Positions 17,229 through 24,772 of a DNA stretch of 64,000 nucleotides are shown piece by piece. Source of the stretch: an uncultured Myxococcales bacterium (lineage in GTDB: Bacteria; Myxococcota_A; Polyangia; Polyangiales; Polyangiaceae); assembly GCA_937949945.1 (NCBI GenBank), contig CALFEQ010000082.1:1-64000 (forward strand), written 5' to 3'. Numbering within the stretch: the first letter of the stretch is position 1; every line of letters starts with the position of its first letter. A program made the translations under genes and the position numbers. Under the pieces are notes generated by a model. The model worked only from the letters and a program-made list of their open reading frames with translations. It searched no databases and was not told the DNA's origin.

Positions 17229-17750
17229 ATGACGGACGAGGGCAAGGAGCTGACGCATCTCACCCGCGACGGCCACGCGCACATGGTCGACGTCGGGCAG
17301 AAGGAGGTCACCGCGCGGACCGCGACGGCGCGCGCGCGCGTGCGCATGAGCCACGAGACGTTCCTCCGTCTCGCGTCCGGCGACACGCCGAAGGGCGACG
17401 TCCTCGCGGCGGCGCGCATCGCCGGCATCCAAGCGGCGAAGCTGACGCCGAACCTCATCCCGCTCTGTCACAACGTGCACCTCACGCGCGTCGAGGTCTC
17501 GATCGAGCTCGACGCGGACATGGCGGTCATCACCGCCAAGGCGGAGGCCCGCGACCGAACCGGCGTGGAGATGGAGGCGATGGTCGCCGCGAGCACCGCG
17601 GCGCTGACGCTCTACGACATGCTCAAGGCGATCGATCGCGGCATGACCTTCGACGTCTTCCTCGTCGAGAAGGCCGGCGGCAGGAGCGGGCACTGGCAGC
17701 GCGAGGGCGGCTCCCCCGCCCTTCCGGACGCTCGGGGAGCGGCACGGTGA
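17229..17750 (+). CDS. moaC: Cyclic pyranopterin monophosphate synthase MoaC
   Basis: The 173-residue product has the conserved MoaC segments HLTRDGHAHMVDVGQKE, AGIQAAKLTPNLIPLCHNV and RTGVEMEAMVAASTAALTLYD, with the catalytic Lys/Asp region MLKAIDRGM. MoaC converts the MoaA product (3',8-cyclo-GTP) to cyclic pyranopterin monophosphate. The C-terminal ~20 residues after HWQREGG extend past the usual end. It overlaps moaE by 4 nt (GTGA). Confidence 0.96.
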   Translation: MTDEGKELTHLTRDGHAHMVDVGQKEVTARTATARARVRMSHETFLRLASGDTPKGDVLAAARIAGIQAAKLTPNLIPLCHNVHLTRVEVSIELDADMAVITAKAEARDRTGVEMEAMVAASTAALTLYDMLKAIDRGMTFDVFLVEKAGGRSGHWQREGGSPALPDARGAAR

Positions 17751-18199
17751 AGGTCGACATCCGCGAGTCCCCGCTCTCCATCGACGAGGCGCTGGCGAGC
17801 GTGCGACGTCCCGGCGCGGGCGGCATCGCGCTCTTCGTCGGCGTCGTGCGCGACGAGAATGCCGGACGCGCGGTCACGCGCCTCGAGTACTCCGCCTACG
17901 CCTCGATGGCGAAGCGCGAGATGGAGCGCATCGCAGAGGAGATCGAGCGCGAGATCGAAGGCGTGCGCCTGGCCGCCCTTCACCGCGTCGGATCGCTCGA
18001 GGTCGGCGAGGCGGCCGTCGTCTGCGCCGCGAGCGCGCCCCATCGCGGCGAGGCCTTCCGTGCGTGCCGCGAGCTCATCGATCGCATCAAGGCGCGCGTC
18101 CCGATCTGGAAGCGCGAGATCGGCCCCGACGGCGCCGCGTGGGTCGGCTGGGAGGACGCCCGGTGCGCGGGGGGCCATGGGGAGCATCGGCACGAGTAG
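17747..18199 (+). CDS. moaE: Molybdopterin synthase catalytic subunit MoaE
   Basis: GTG 17747 overlaps the moaC stop and has GGGGA upstream; the product has 150 residues. It shows the MoaE core GGIALFVGVVRDENAGR, the HRVGSLEVGEAAV strand with its His/Arg, APHRGEAFRACRELIDRIKARVPIWKRE and a short His/Gly tail. With thiocarboxylated MoaD it adds the dithiolene sulfurs to cPMP. Its MoaD partner lies 3 kb away on the other strand at 21226. The heptamer array begins right after the stop. Confidence 0.95.
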   Translation: MKVDIRESPLSIDEALASVRRPGAGGIALFVGVVRDENAGRAVTRLEYSAYASMAKREMERIAEEIEREIEGVRLAALHRVGSLEVGEAAVVCAASAPHRGEAFRACRELIDRIKARVPIWKREIGPDGAAWVGWEDARCAGGHGEHRHE

Positions 18200-18203
18200 T
18201 GAT

Positions 18204-18410
18204 CAGGCTCCAGGCTCCAGGCTCCAGGCTCCAGGCTCCAGATTGCGCTCCAGGTCGTCAGGCTCCGGGCTCGAGCTCCGTCTCCAGTCGTCGGACCGAG
18301 CCCTGCTCGAGCCGAACGAACCGGGGACGGAGTCTGGAGCCTCCGGTCAGACCGAGCGCGGCGCGAGCCCGACGAGCTGGAGCCTGGAGCCTGAAGACTG
18401 ACGTCTGGAC
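18204..18410. repeat. Heptamer array with inverted copies, convergent gap
   Basis: CAGGCTC repeats five times perfectly at 18204-18238, followed by degenerate 7-bp units. At 18377-18393 the sequence CTGGAGCCTGGAGCCTG is the exact reverse complement of CAGGCTCCAGGCTCCAG in the array, so the transcript could form a 17-bp stem enclosing about 150 nt. It lies between the ends of moaE (+) and the beta-helix lipoprotein gene (-), so it could serve as a bidirectional 3' structure. Confidence 0.8.
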
Positions 18411-18412
18411 CC

Positions 18413-19807
18413 TCACAACCTCGCGTGCGGCCCTCCGGTCGCCCCGATGTGTGATCGCGAGCCGTCCGGATTCTCGACCGACGGATCACCCGCGTTGAGG
18501 AGCGGGGAGCCGGGAGCCGGCCTCAGGTCCTCGCGCGACACGAGCTTCGGGTCGGAGCGGCGGTTCGTGGGGCCCCATTCGCGCGTGGGCACCGCGATGG
18601 AGCCGGACGGCTGCGTGTAGTCGCCTCCGAGGTTGCCGTAGAGGACGTTGTGCTGGATCGTGAAGGGACTCTTCGACGGGTGGATGCCGCGGATACCGCC
18701 TCGACCGAACGTCTGCGGCGTGTATCCACCCTTCTCGTTCCACCCGTTGTGGGCGACCACGTTGTTCACGAACACGCCGCGGCTCTGCGGCGAGCCGAGG
18801 TAGACCCCGAGCTGATCGTTGTAGGCGATCGTGTCGTTGATCGCGATGATCTCGGCGCGGTCGGCGGCCCAGACGCCCCAGCCCAGATGCTCGTGGACGA
18901 ACGTGGAGTAGAGCTCCACCTTCGCGTCCACGAACGCGCCGACGCCCTTCCAGTACGACGACAGGTCGCTCCCGACGATGCGTGCGCGTCCGTTCCACGT
19001 CACGCCGACGGCCACGCCCTTGCCGCGAGTGATGCGCGAGTTCACGACGCGAGCCCGGCCGTCTCGGTAGACGGCGACGCCGTCCCAACTGTTGTCGACG
19101 ATCTCGCTGTCGACGACGAGGACGTCCGATCCCTCGCGGCACATGACGCCGGCGATGCCCGGATAGGCTCCGCCGGGCCTCAGCTCCAAGTTCCGGTGGA
19201 TGACGACGTCGGCGATCGTGGCGCGACTCCGCCGTACGACGACGGCGCCGTCGGCAGCGTCACCGTCCTCGTCGCGCTTGCCTCCGGTGATCGAGAGGCC
19301 CTCGAGGCGGACCTCGCACGCATCCTCGACGTAGAAACCGTAGCCGGCGTTGGTGACGAGCTCGGTCTTGGACGCGCCGGCGCCGCGAATGGCGATCGCT
19401 TTGCCGCGCAGGACGAAGCCGACCGTGGCCTTCGGCTGCTTCGGATCATCGGGCTGGCAGTTGCCGCAGGTCGGGTCGACGAACGGCTGGGCATGCGCGA
19501 CGTAACGGCCAGGCGCGAGCTCGAGCACGGCGCCGTTCGGGGCGGCGTCGATCGCGGCCTGGAGGCTCGTACCGGCAGGCACCTGGACGACCGGTCCGAC
19601 GAAGGAGAACGGCTCCCAATCCATCGTCGCGCCGCACGCCGGCGGCACGCTCGGCAGCGTGGGCTCGATCGCCTCCTCCTCGGGCGCCCGCGGCTCGGAC
19701 GGGGCCGACACCCTGTCCGGCGAGCTTCCGACGAAATCGGGCACGGGCGGGCTGCACCCTGCAGCAGCCGACACCGCGAGGACGACGATCGACAGCGCGG
19801 TTCGCAT
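18413..19807 (-). CDS. Right-handed beta-helix lipoprotein
   Basis: ATG 19807 gives 464 residues, with the signal MRTALSIVVLAVSAAAGC and lipobox Cys 18. After a Pro/Glu-rich linker the protein has the start of a pectate-lyase-like fold (GTSLQAAIDAAPNGAVLELAPGRY) and then repeated parallel-beta-helix coils such as VLVVDSEIVDNSWDGVAVYR, RIVGSDLSSYWKGVGAFVD and NNVVAHNGWN. These are typical of right-handed beta-helix/NosD-like carbohydrate-binding proteins. No catalytic residues of pectate lyase are evident. It is probably surface-exposed. It separates the two halves of the molybdenum cofactor genes without an obvious functional link. Confidence 0.85.
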   Translation of the reverse strand: MRTALSIVVLAVSAAAGCSPPVPDFVGSSPDRVSAPSEPRAPEEEAIEPTLPSVPPACGATMDWEPFSFVGPVVQVPAGTSLQAAIDAAPNGAVLELAPGRYVAHAQPFVDPTCGNCQPDDPKQPKATVGFVLRGKAIAIRGAGASKTELVTNAGYGFYVEDACEVRLEGLSITGGKRDEDGDAADGAVVVRRSRATIADVVIHRNLELRPGGAYPGIAGVMCREGSDVLVVDSEIVDNSWDGVAVYRDGRARVVNSRITRGKGVAVGVTWNGRARIVGSDLSSYWKGVGAFVDAKVELYSTFVHEHLGWGVWAADRAEIIAINDTIAYNDQLGVYLGSPQSRGVFVNNVVAHNGWNEKGGYTPQTFGRGGIRGIHPSKSPFTIQHNVLYGNLGGDYTQPSGSIAVPTREWGPTNRRSDPKLVSREDLRPAPGSPLLNAGDPSVENPDGSRSHIGATGGPHARL

Positions 19808-20334
19808 GCCGCGAAGCAAAGCAAGGACCCGACCGTCACCGCGCCGCCGGTCAGGCCGCGAAAAACCGCCGTCACCCGAGGTGCACGCGCGATCCGTGGA
19901 TCGACGCGCAGAGGACCGAAGCCACGTCGACGCGAGCGGCGAGGTCGTGTTCGACGCTCGCGAGCACGACCTCGGTCACCGCGAAGGGCAGGCTCGCCGC
20001 ACGACGGAAGGCGCGTCATGCCGAGGGCTTGACGAAGCCCTCAGCGGGAACCATAACGTCCGCGACGCGCCTGCGCGGAGCGTCCCGTCGTTCGCCATCA
20101 TGTCGCTTCATCGAGTGATCCTCGAGCTCTCGAACCGCGGAGCCGGTCGGTAGGCGGCGTTCGCTGGACAGCGACGAGGACGCGCCTGCCAGCCCGGCTC
20201 CGCTTCCGAGCGAGCCGATCTCGGTGCGACATCGCGGCGCTCCATCCCGCGCCCTGCCCGAGATCCTGTCCGTGACTCGATGACCGAACACGCGCCTCGG
20301 GCTGCGCGTGCGTTCGGACGGGGCTGGTCCATCC
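19808..20334. other. Intergenic region, divergent, no gene seen
   Basis: The 527 bp between the divergent beta-helix lipoprotein and EF-G-like genes hold no frame with convincing coding character on either strand. Promoters for both genes should be here, but no convincing -35/-10 pair, operator or RNA structure could be identified. Confidence 0.5.
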
Positions 20335-21210
20335 ATGAAGCGCGACATTTCACGTGTACGAAACATCGGCGTCGTCGCCAGCGTCGACGCGGGGCCTTTC
20401 ACATGCCGGCAGCGCATCGTCGAGCTCGCCGAGCGCCTGCACGCGAAGAGCGGCGAGCCCTCTACCGCAGTCGCGCGCTTCTCGCTCGCGACGGAGGTGA
20501 CCTGGGTCCCACGATCGGGCCCCTTCGCGGACGAGCCGTTCCTGGTCTCGATCGACGGACGGCTCCGAGGCGTCAACAGCGGCGGGCTCGTGGTGCTCGA
20601 CGCGGCGCGAGGCACGGCGGAGAGCGCCGAAGCGTCGCTGCGGGCCGTGCGTGCGCTCGGCGTCCCGTGCGTCGTCTTCCTCGACGACATCGGCGATCGA
20701 GCGGATCTGGAGTCGATGCTCACGTCGCTCGAAGAGGCCCTCGACGTCACGGCCGTGGCCATTCACGTGCCGTGGTTCGACGACGGCGCACACCTCCTCG
20801 ACGTGATCGACCAGCGTCTCGTCGTCGAGCGAGGCGGCGAGCGCGAGCTACGCCCGTTGCCGCCGGCCGCCGCCGAATGGGTCGCGCGCATGCGGAGCCG
20901 CATCGTGGACGTCTGCGCCGACGCCGACGAGACCGTCCGCGGCGCGCATCTGATGGGGATCGAGCTCGGCGCCGACGAGATCGCGCGAGCGCTGCGCAAG
21001 GCGGTCCTCGCAGCGGGATCGCAGTTGCTCGTGGTGACGTGCGGCTCGCTCCGATCGAGCCGAGGTGTCTGCCTTCTGCTCGACGCGCTCGTCACGTACC
21101 TGCCCTCGCCCGCGGAGACGTCGAGGCCGTTGGGACGCGTGCGACCGCTCCGCCCGCGTGGATCGAGGCCGCCTCCCTCGAGCCCGCCTCCCGGGCCGTG
21201 CGCGGCGTAG
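20335..21210 (+). CDS. EF-G G-domain-only pseudo-GTPase
   Basis: ATG 20335 gives 291 residues with no stop or frameshift. The whole length aligns by eye with the GTP-binding (G and G') domain of elongation factor G: RNIGVVASVDAG at 9-20, VVFLDDIG at 113-120, ADEIARALRKAVL at 213-225, LVVTCGS at 232-238 and LLLDALVTYLPSP at 247-259. Every nucleotide motif is lost. In G1, DAGKTTT became DAGPFTC (Lys to Pro 21). G2 RGITI is missing. G3 DTPGH lines up with PFADE (63-67). G4 NKMD is DDIG (117-120). In G5, GSAF is GSLR. Domains II-V are absent, replaced by a Pro-rich tail of ~25 residues. It cannot be a translocase. A ribosome-linked regulator or a repurposed scaffold is possible. Neighbours are molybdenum cofactor genes. 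Confidence 0.85.
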   Translation: MKRDISRVRNIGVVASVDAGPFTCRQRIVELAERLHAKSGEPSTAVARFSLATEVTWVPRSGPFADEPFLVSIDGRLRGVNSGGLVVLDAARGTAESAEASLRAVRALGVPCVVFLDDIGDRADLESMLTSLEEALDVTAVAIHVPWFDDGAHLLDVIDQRLVVERGGERELRPLPPAAAEWVARMRSRIVDVCADADETVRGAHLMGIELGADEIARALRKAVLAAGSQLLVVTCGSLRSSRGVCLLLDALVTYLPSPAETSRPLGRVRPLRPRGSRPPPSSPPPGPCAA

Positions 21211-21225
21211 CGGGCGCTCGCGGGC

Positions 21226-21474
21226 TCAGCCGCCCGCTACGGGCGGGATGAGCGCAACGACGTCGCCGTCGGCGAGCGTCTCGTCGTTGGTCGCGAAGGT
21301 CTCGTTGCGCGCGAAGCGCACGGACGCGAGGCGTCCCTCGAGCGCCGGGTGGCGCCTTTCGACGAACGCGGCGAGATCGCCGACGGTGACGACGTCCTCC
21401 TGCAGGTCGACGCGCTCTTCGTCGATGCCCACGAGCTCGCGCACGGCGGCGAAGTAGAGCAGCGCGATCCTCAT
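21226..21474 (-). CDS. moaD: Molybdopterin synthase sulfur carrier subunit MoaD
   Basis: ATG 21474 lies inside the moaB stop (4-nt overlap) and gives 82 residues. It is ubiquitin-like, starts MRIALLYFAAVRELVG and ends LIPPVAGG, with the C-terminal Gly-Gly that is adenylylated and thiocarboxylated. The DVVALIPPV stretch before it is typical of MoaD. It delivers sulfur to MoaE. moeB, which activates MoaD, is not in the window. Confidence 0.94.
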   Translation of the reverse strand: MRIALLYFAAVRELVGIDEERVDLQEDVVTVGDLAAFVERRHPALEGRLASVRFARNETFATNDETLADGDVVALIPPVAGG

Positions 21475-21989
21475 GGCTGCCCCTTCGACGCGTGCTTGCC
21501 GTGATGCGTGCGGCCGTTCACGAGATCGACCGCGTGCGCGAGCACCGGCGCGATGAGCTCCTTCGCGCCGAGCCTCGCGGCCTTCTCGCTGCCGGGCAGC
21601 AAGAACACGATGCACGTGCCCACGGTCCCCGCCGTCGCCCGCGACAGGATCGCGCGTGGACCGATCTGTTCCCACGACAAGCGCCGGAACGCCTCGCCGA
21701 AGCCGTCGAGCTGTTTGTCGAGCATGGACGCGACCGCCTCGTAGGTGCGATCGCGCGGCGCGATGCCCGTCCCGCCGGTGAAGACGACGGCGTCCGCCTC
21801 GCGCGCCGCGACGACGTCGCGGAGGAGCGCGCCGATGCGGTCCGGATCGTCGGGCACGATGACGTGACGCACGTGCTCGAAGGCCGCGAGCTCTTCCACG
21901 AGCGCGCGCCCGGAGAGATCGTCGGCCTCGGTGCGGGTGTCGCTCACGGTGACCGTGATGACGCGCGGCTTGGTCGCGGAGGACTCCAT
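21471..21989 (-). CDS. moaB: Molybdenum cofactor biosynthesis protein MoaB
   Basis: The 172-residue product shows the MoaB/MogA fold: RVITVTVSDTRTEADDLSGR, the substrate-site motif VVFTGGTGIAPRDRTYEAV, then GPRAILSRATAGTVGTCIVFLLPGSEKA. Such proteins adenylylate molybdopterin before molybdate insertion (MogA activity), or are paralogues with the same fold. moaD overlaps its 3' end. Its 5' end is 129 nt from the divergent moaA start, a likely shared promoter region. Confidence 0.92.
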   Translation of the reverse strand: MESSATKPRVITVTVSDTRTEADDLSGRALVEELAAFEHVRHVIVPDDPDRIGALLRDVVAAREADAVVFTGGTGIAPRDRTYEAVASMLDKQLDGFGEAFRRLSWEQIGPRAILSRATAGTVGTCIVFLLPGSEKAARLGAKELIAPVLAHAVDLVNGRTHHGKHASKGQP

Positions 21990-22117
21990 CGAGGTTTCCA
22001 GGGCTTCGGGAAGGCGGGATGGTAGCGCGAAACCACCGCTTGCGGCCGCGCGTACGATGAGGGATAGGCTCGAAGCCGGGCGCGTGGCGCCATTTCGGCG
22101 TACGATTCTCCTTCCTC

Positions 22118-23113
22118 ATGGTCGCCCTTCCGGTACTCCAGCCACGCCCGGCGCCGGCGACGCCGCCGCGCTCGGTGCGCCTTTCGTTGACGGATCGGTG
22201 CGACCTCGCGTGCATCTACTGCCGCCCGGACAAGCGCGACGGCTACCTCGAGGACCGGCTCGAGATCGAAGCCTGGAAGACGATGGCCCGAGGGCTCGTG
22301 CGCGCCGGCGTCCGCAGGGTGCGCCTCACCGGTGGCGAGCCGCTCTTGCACCCGGCCGTGGTCGAGGTGGTGTCCTTCCTCGGTACGCTCGGCCTCGACG
22401 ACCTCGCGCTCACGACGAACGCGACCCGCCTCGAGCGCTACGCGCGCGCCCTCCGCGAGGCCGGGCTCATGCGCGTCAACGTCTCGCTCGATACGCTCGA
22501 CCCCGATCGCTTCCGGCGCATGACCCGCGGAGGCAAGCTCGACGTCGTGCTCCGCGGGATCGACGCCGCGCTCGCGGCGGGGTTCGACGAGATCAAGCTG
22601 AACGCCGTCGTCGTGCGAGGCGAGAACGACGCGGAGATCGAGGACATCGTTCGCTGGTGCTGGGACCGTGGCATCGTCCCGCGCCTGCTCGAGGTCATGC
22701 ACGTCGGCGAGGGGGCGAAGCTCAAGGACCGCGTGGTACGCGCGAGCGAGATGCGCGCACGTCTCGCGCATCTCCTCCAGAACGGCGAGCCCGCCCGCGA
22801 GCCGGATCGCGGCCCCGCCAAGTACCTGCGCGCACGCCACGATCCCACGAAGAAGGTCGGCTTCATCACGGGCACGAGCGACACCTACTGCAAAGGCTGC
22901 GACCGCCTCCGCGTCGCCGCGGACGGCACGCTCCGCCCGTGCCTTGCCACCAACGACGGCCTCGGCGCCGGCCACGTCGCGCGAAGCGGCGACGCGGACG
23001 CCGTGGCGACGGCCGTCCACGAGGCCTGGACGCTCAAGCCCGACGGCGACGTCTGGAAGGGCTGCACCGAGCCCGACGCCGCGTCGGTCTCGATGCGCGG
23101 GATCGGTGGGTGA
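22118..23113 (+). CDS. moaA: GTP 3',8-cyclase MoaA
   Basis: The ATG 22118 product has 331 residues. The radical-SAM cluster motif is CDLACIYC (CxxxCxxC), followed by RLTGGEPLLHP. The second cluster site is DTYCKGCDRLRVAADGTLRPC with its three Cys. The protein ends in IGG, the MoaA C-terminal Gly-Gly needed for activity in the known enzymes. It converts GTP to 3',8-cyclo-7,8-dihydro-GTP, the first step of molybdenum cofactor synthesis. It is divergent from moaB-moaD. Confidence 0.96.
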   Translation: MVALPVLQPRPAPATPPRSVRLSLTDRCDLACIYCRPDKRDGYLEDRLEIEAWKTMARGLVRAGVRRVRLTGGEPLLHPAVVEVVSFLGTLGLDDLALTTNATRLERYARALREAGLMRVNVSLDTLDPDRFRRMTRGGKLDVVLRGIDAALAAGFDEIKLNAVVVRGENDAEIEDIVRWCWDRGIVPRLLEVMHVGEGAKLKDRVVRASEMRARLAHLLQNGEPAREPDRGPAKYLRARHDPTKKVGFITGTSDTYCKGCDRLRVAADGTLRPCLATNDGLGAGHVARSGDADAVATAVHEAWTLKPDGDVWKGCTEPDAASVSMRGIGG

Positions 23114-23194
23114 GAGAGCGAACAGCTCCACTGCTCGCGAAGCGGTTCATCCACAACGGTCATGTCATCGTCGAGGACCGACGAGAGAGCAGGC

Positions 23195-23898
23195 TTAGTC
23201 GATGGCAAGTAGCGACGTTCGCGAAGTGCGCTCTGTCGTGCGCTCCAGGGACTCTCGTAGCTGGGCTTGGTAGTGCTTCTTCACGAAGTTCTCGAGCTGT
23301 TGGAGGCGAATCCGCTTCTTCTTCTTGTACGCGAATCCGCAGCTTCGAGGCAACGATAGAACTTCAGCCTCTCACGACAGATCCGATCGGGCAGAGCAGG
23401 GCTTGCGGTGTCGAACATTCCGGAGTGGATGCTCAAGAGAAGGTAGCCTAGCGCTCGGCTGGTCCTTCCATTGCCGTCGTCGAAGGGATGGATCCAGTTC
23501 AAGCGCCAGATGGCATACGACGCCACGTGGATTCCTCGGTCGAGTGCCTGCCTCAGCTCGGGGTCATCATCGCCTGGAAACGTTGGCGGCGACGCATTGA
23601 TGTAGGCACACATCCCCCTCAGATGGTCTTCAACCTCCTTGTACGCAGGCGGCTGATGCTTCGACCCGAAGATCGGCTTCGGTCGATCTACCTTTCTGAT
23701 CGAGCCCGCCGTCTCGATGACCTTGGTCATCGCTGTAAAGTGCATCCGGAGGATCAGGTCAGGCTCGAGAACGAACTTGCGAGCTTTGAGAGCGGCACGC
23801 GCTTCTCGCGCCACCAAGTCCGTTAGGCGGAGCGAGTTCTCGACTTCTTGCTCAGTCAACAAGCCCGGACTGTGATCCGAGCCCCCCCACCCTACCAA
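23195..23898 (-). pseudogene. Fic-domain protein gene, frameshifted near its 3' end
   Basis: From TTG 23898 (an uncertain start) the frame encodes a Fic protein with the intact active-site loop HPFDDGNGRTSR (residues ~137-148), which in active enzymes transfers AMP to target hydroxyls. At about 23330-23337 the reading frame changes. The nominal frame ends with 22 Arg/Ser-rich residues at 23281. The other frame continues with AYKKKKRIRLQQLENFVKKH, the usual C-terminal part of this Fic subgroup, to TAA 23195. Loss of one base (probably a G within EAAD-S-A) would explain it. It may be a real mutation or a sequencing error. The active-site fold lies before the lesion, so residual activity is possible. 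The small gene 10 nt upstream is its likely partner. Confidence 0.8.
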
Positions 23899-23908
23899 AC
23901 GGTGACTC

Positions 23909-24094
23909 CTATTCGTCCGGTAGCGGCGCAGGGACGCGGATCGCGATCCTCTCGACCAGCTCCCGAGTGACCCTTGGGTTCTCGATGCTCAGGTTCCCGA
24001 ACGCGAAGCTCCGCCGGTGTTCCTCCCGCTGCGAGGGGGTAACGTGGGCGGAGCGCGCGCGTGCGACGAGCGAAGCGAGATCTCGGTCGCTCAT
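23909..24094 (-). CDS. Small antitoxin-like protein upstream of fic
   Basis: ATG 24094 gives 61 residues. The C-terminal part SFAFGNLSIENPRVTRELVE matches, from memory, a family of short proteins encoded directly before Fic or other toxin genes (consensus SFAYGN...NPxxTREMV). It ends 10 nt before the fic frame on the same strand, so they would form one operon. The classical inhibitory motif (S/T)xxxE(G/N) is not clearly present. An antitoxin role is inferred from position. Confidence 0.65.
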   Translation of the reverse strand: MSDRDLASLVARARSAHVTPSQREEHRRSFAFGNLSIENPRVTRELVERIAIRVPAPLPDE

Positions 24095-24772
24095 GCTTGA
24101 ATGATACGTTCTACCCAAGTCGCTCGCCAACCGGCAACCGCCTGGGCTCTGCCCGATCCAGCTCGAGTAGTCAGGTGCGTCCGTGCTGGCCCTAGCCTGG
24201 TGGCAAGCCGCAGTACGAGGCCCCATGTTGCGGTGTTGTCGTGGGACGCTGACTTCTCGACGCGGTCTCGTGCTCATGCCTGTCGCAAGTTCGTTTGACG
24301 GTGCGGCCGCACGCGGCCGCGCCTCAAGCGAGATGTTGGACAAGACCACGAGGGCGAGCTCGAGTCGCTTCGCGACATCGACGCGCATCGTGGGGCCTGA
24401 GCTTCGGGCCCTAGTCGACCTGCATGACCTCGAGACCAGTCGCGGGACGCTGTCACGGGCCCACCGCCAGTGGACAATGTCCCCGATCTCGCTCGCTCGG
24501 CATCGTTCCTTCCGGGCACGGTGACGAATTCGCGCTTGATCTCGTGAACCCCGGTGATCTGCGCCAGGATGACACGCGCGAGATCGCCCACTCGTCGGGG
24601 TGGGCGACCTCGCCGCAACCCCCGTTCGCAGCATGCCAGAAGATGGCCGGTGAGCTCGCCTGCCCGTCCAGTAGCGGGGTTGTTACCGTGGCCTTCAGAT
24701 TCGACTCTTGCGCCGGCCGCATCGAAGTTTGCGAGACGACCGCGGCAGCTTCTGCGTGCGATGGGGCGAAGC
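24095..24772. other. Region without a recognisable gene
   Basis: About 680 bp with short overlapping frames on both strands, none with a start, ribosome site and recognisable domain. By eye the base composition is less GC-biased than in flanking genes. A minus-strand stretch around 24530-24590 (LARVILAQITGVHEIKREF) could be a gene remnant. With the neighbouring broken fic gene this looks like a decayed accessory segment. Confidence 0.45.

Noticed and set aside
24641..24725. tRNA-like pairing GGCCGGT ... GCCGGCC with TTCGACT between
   Set aside because: The D-arm cannot form (GCTC has no partner) and the T-stem has two mismatches, so no cloverleaf results.
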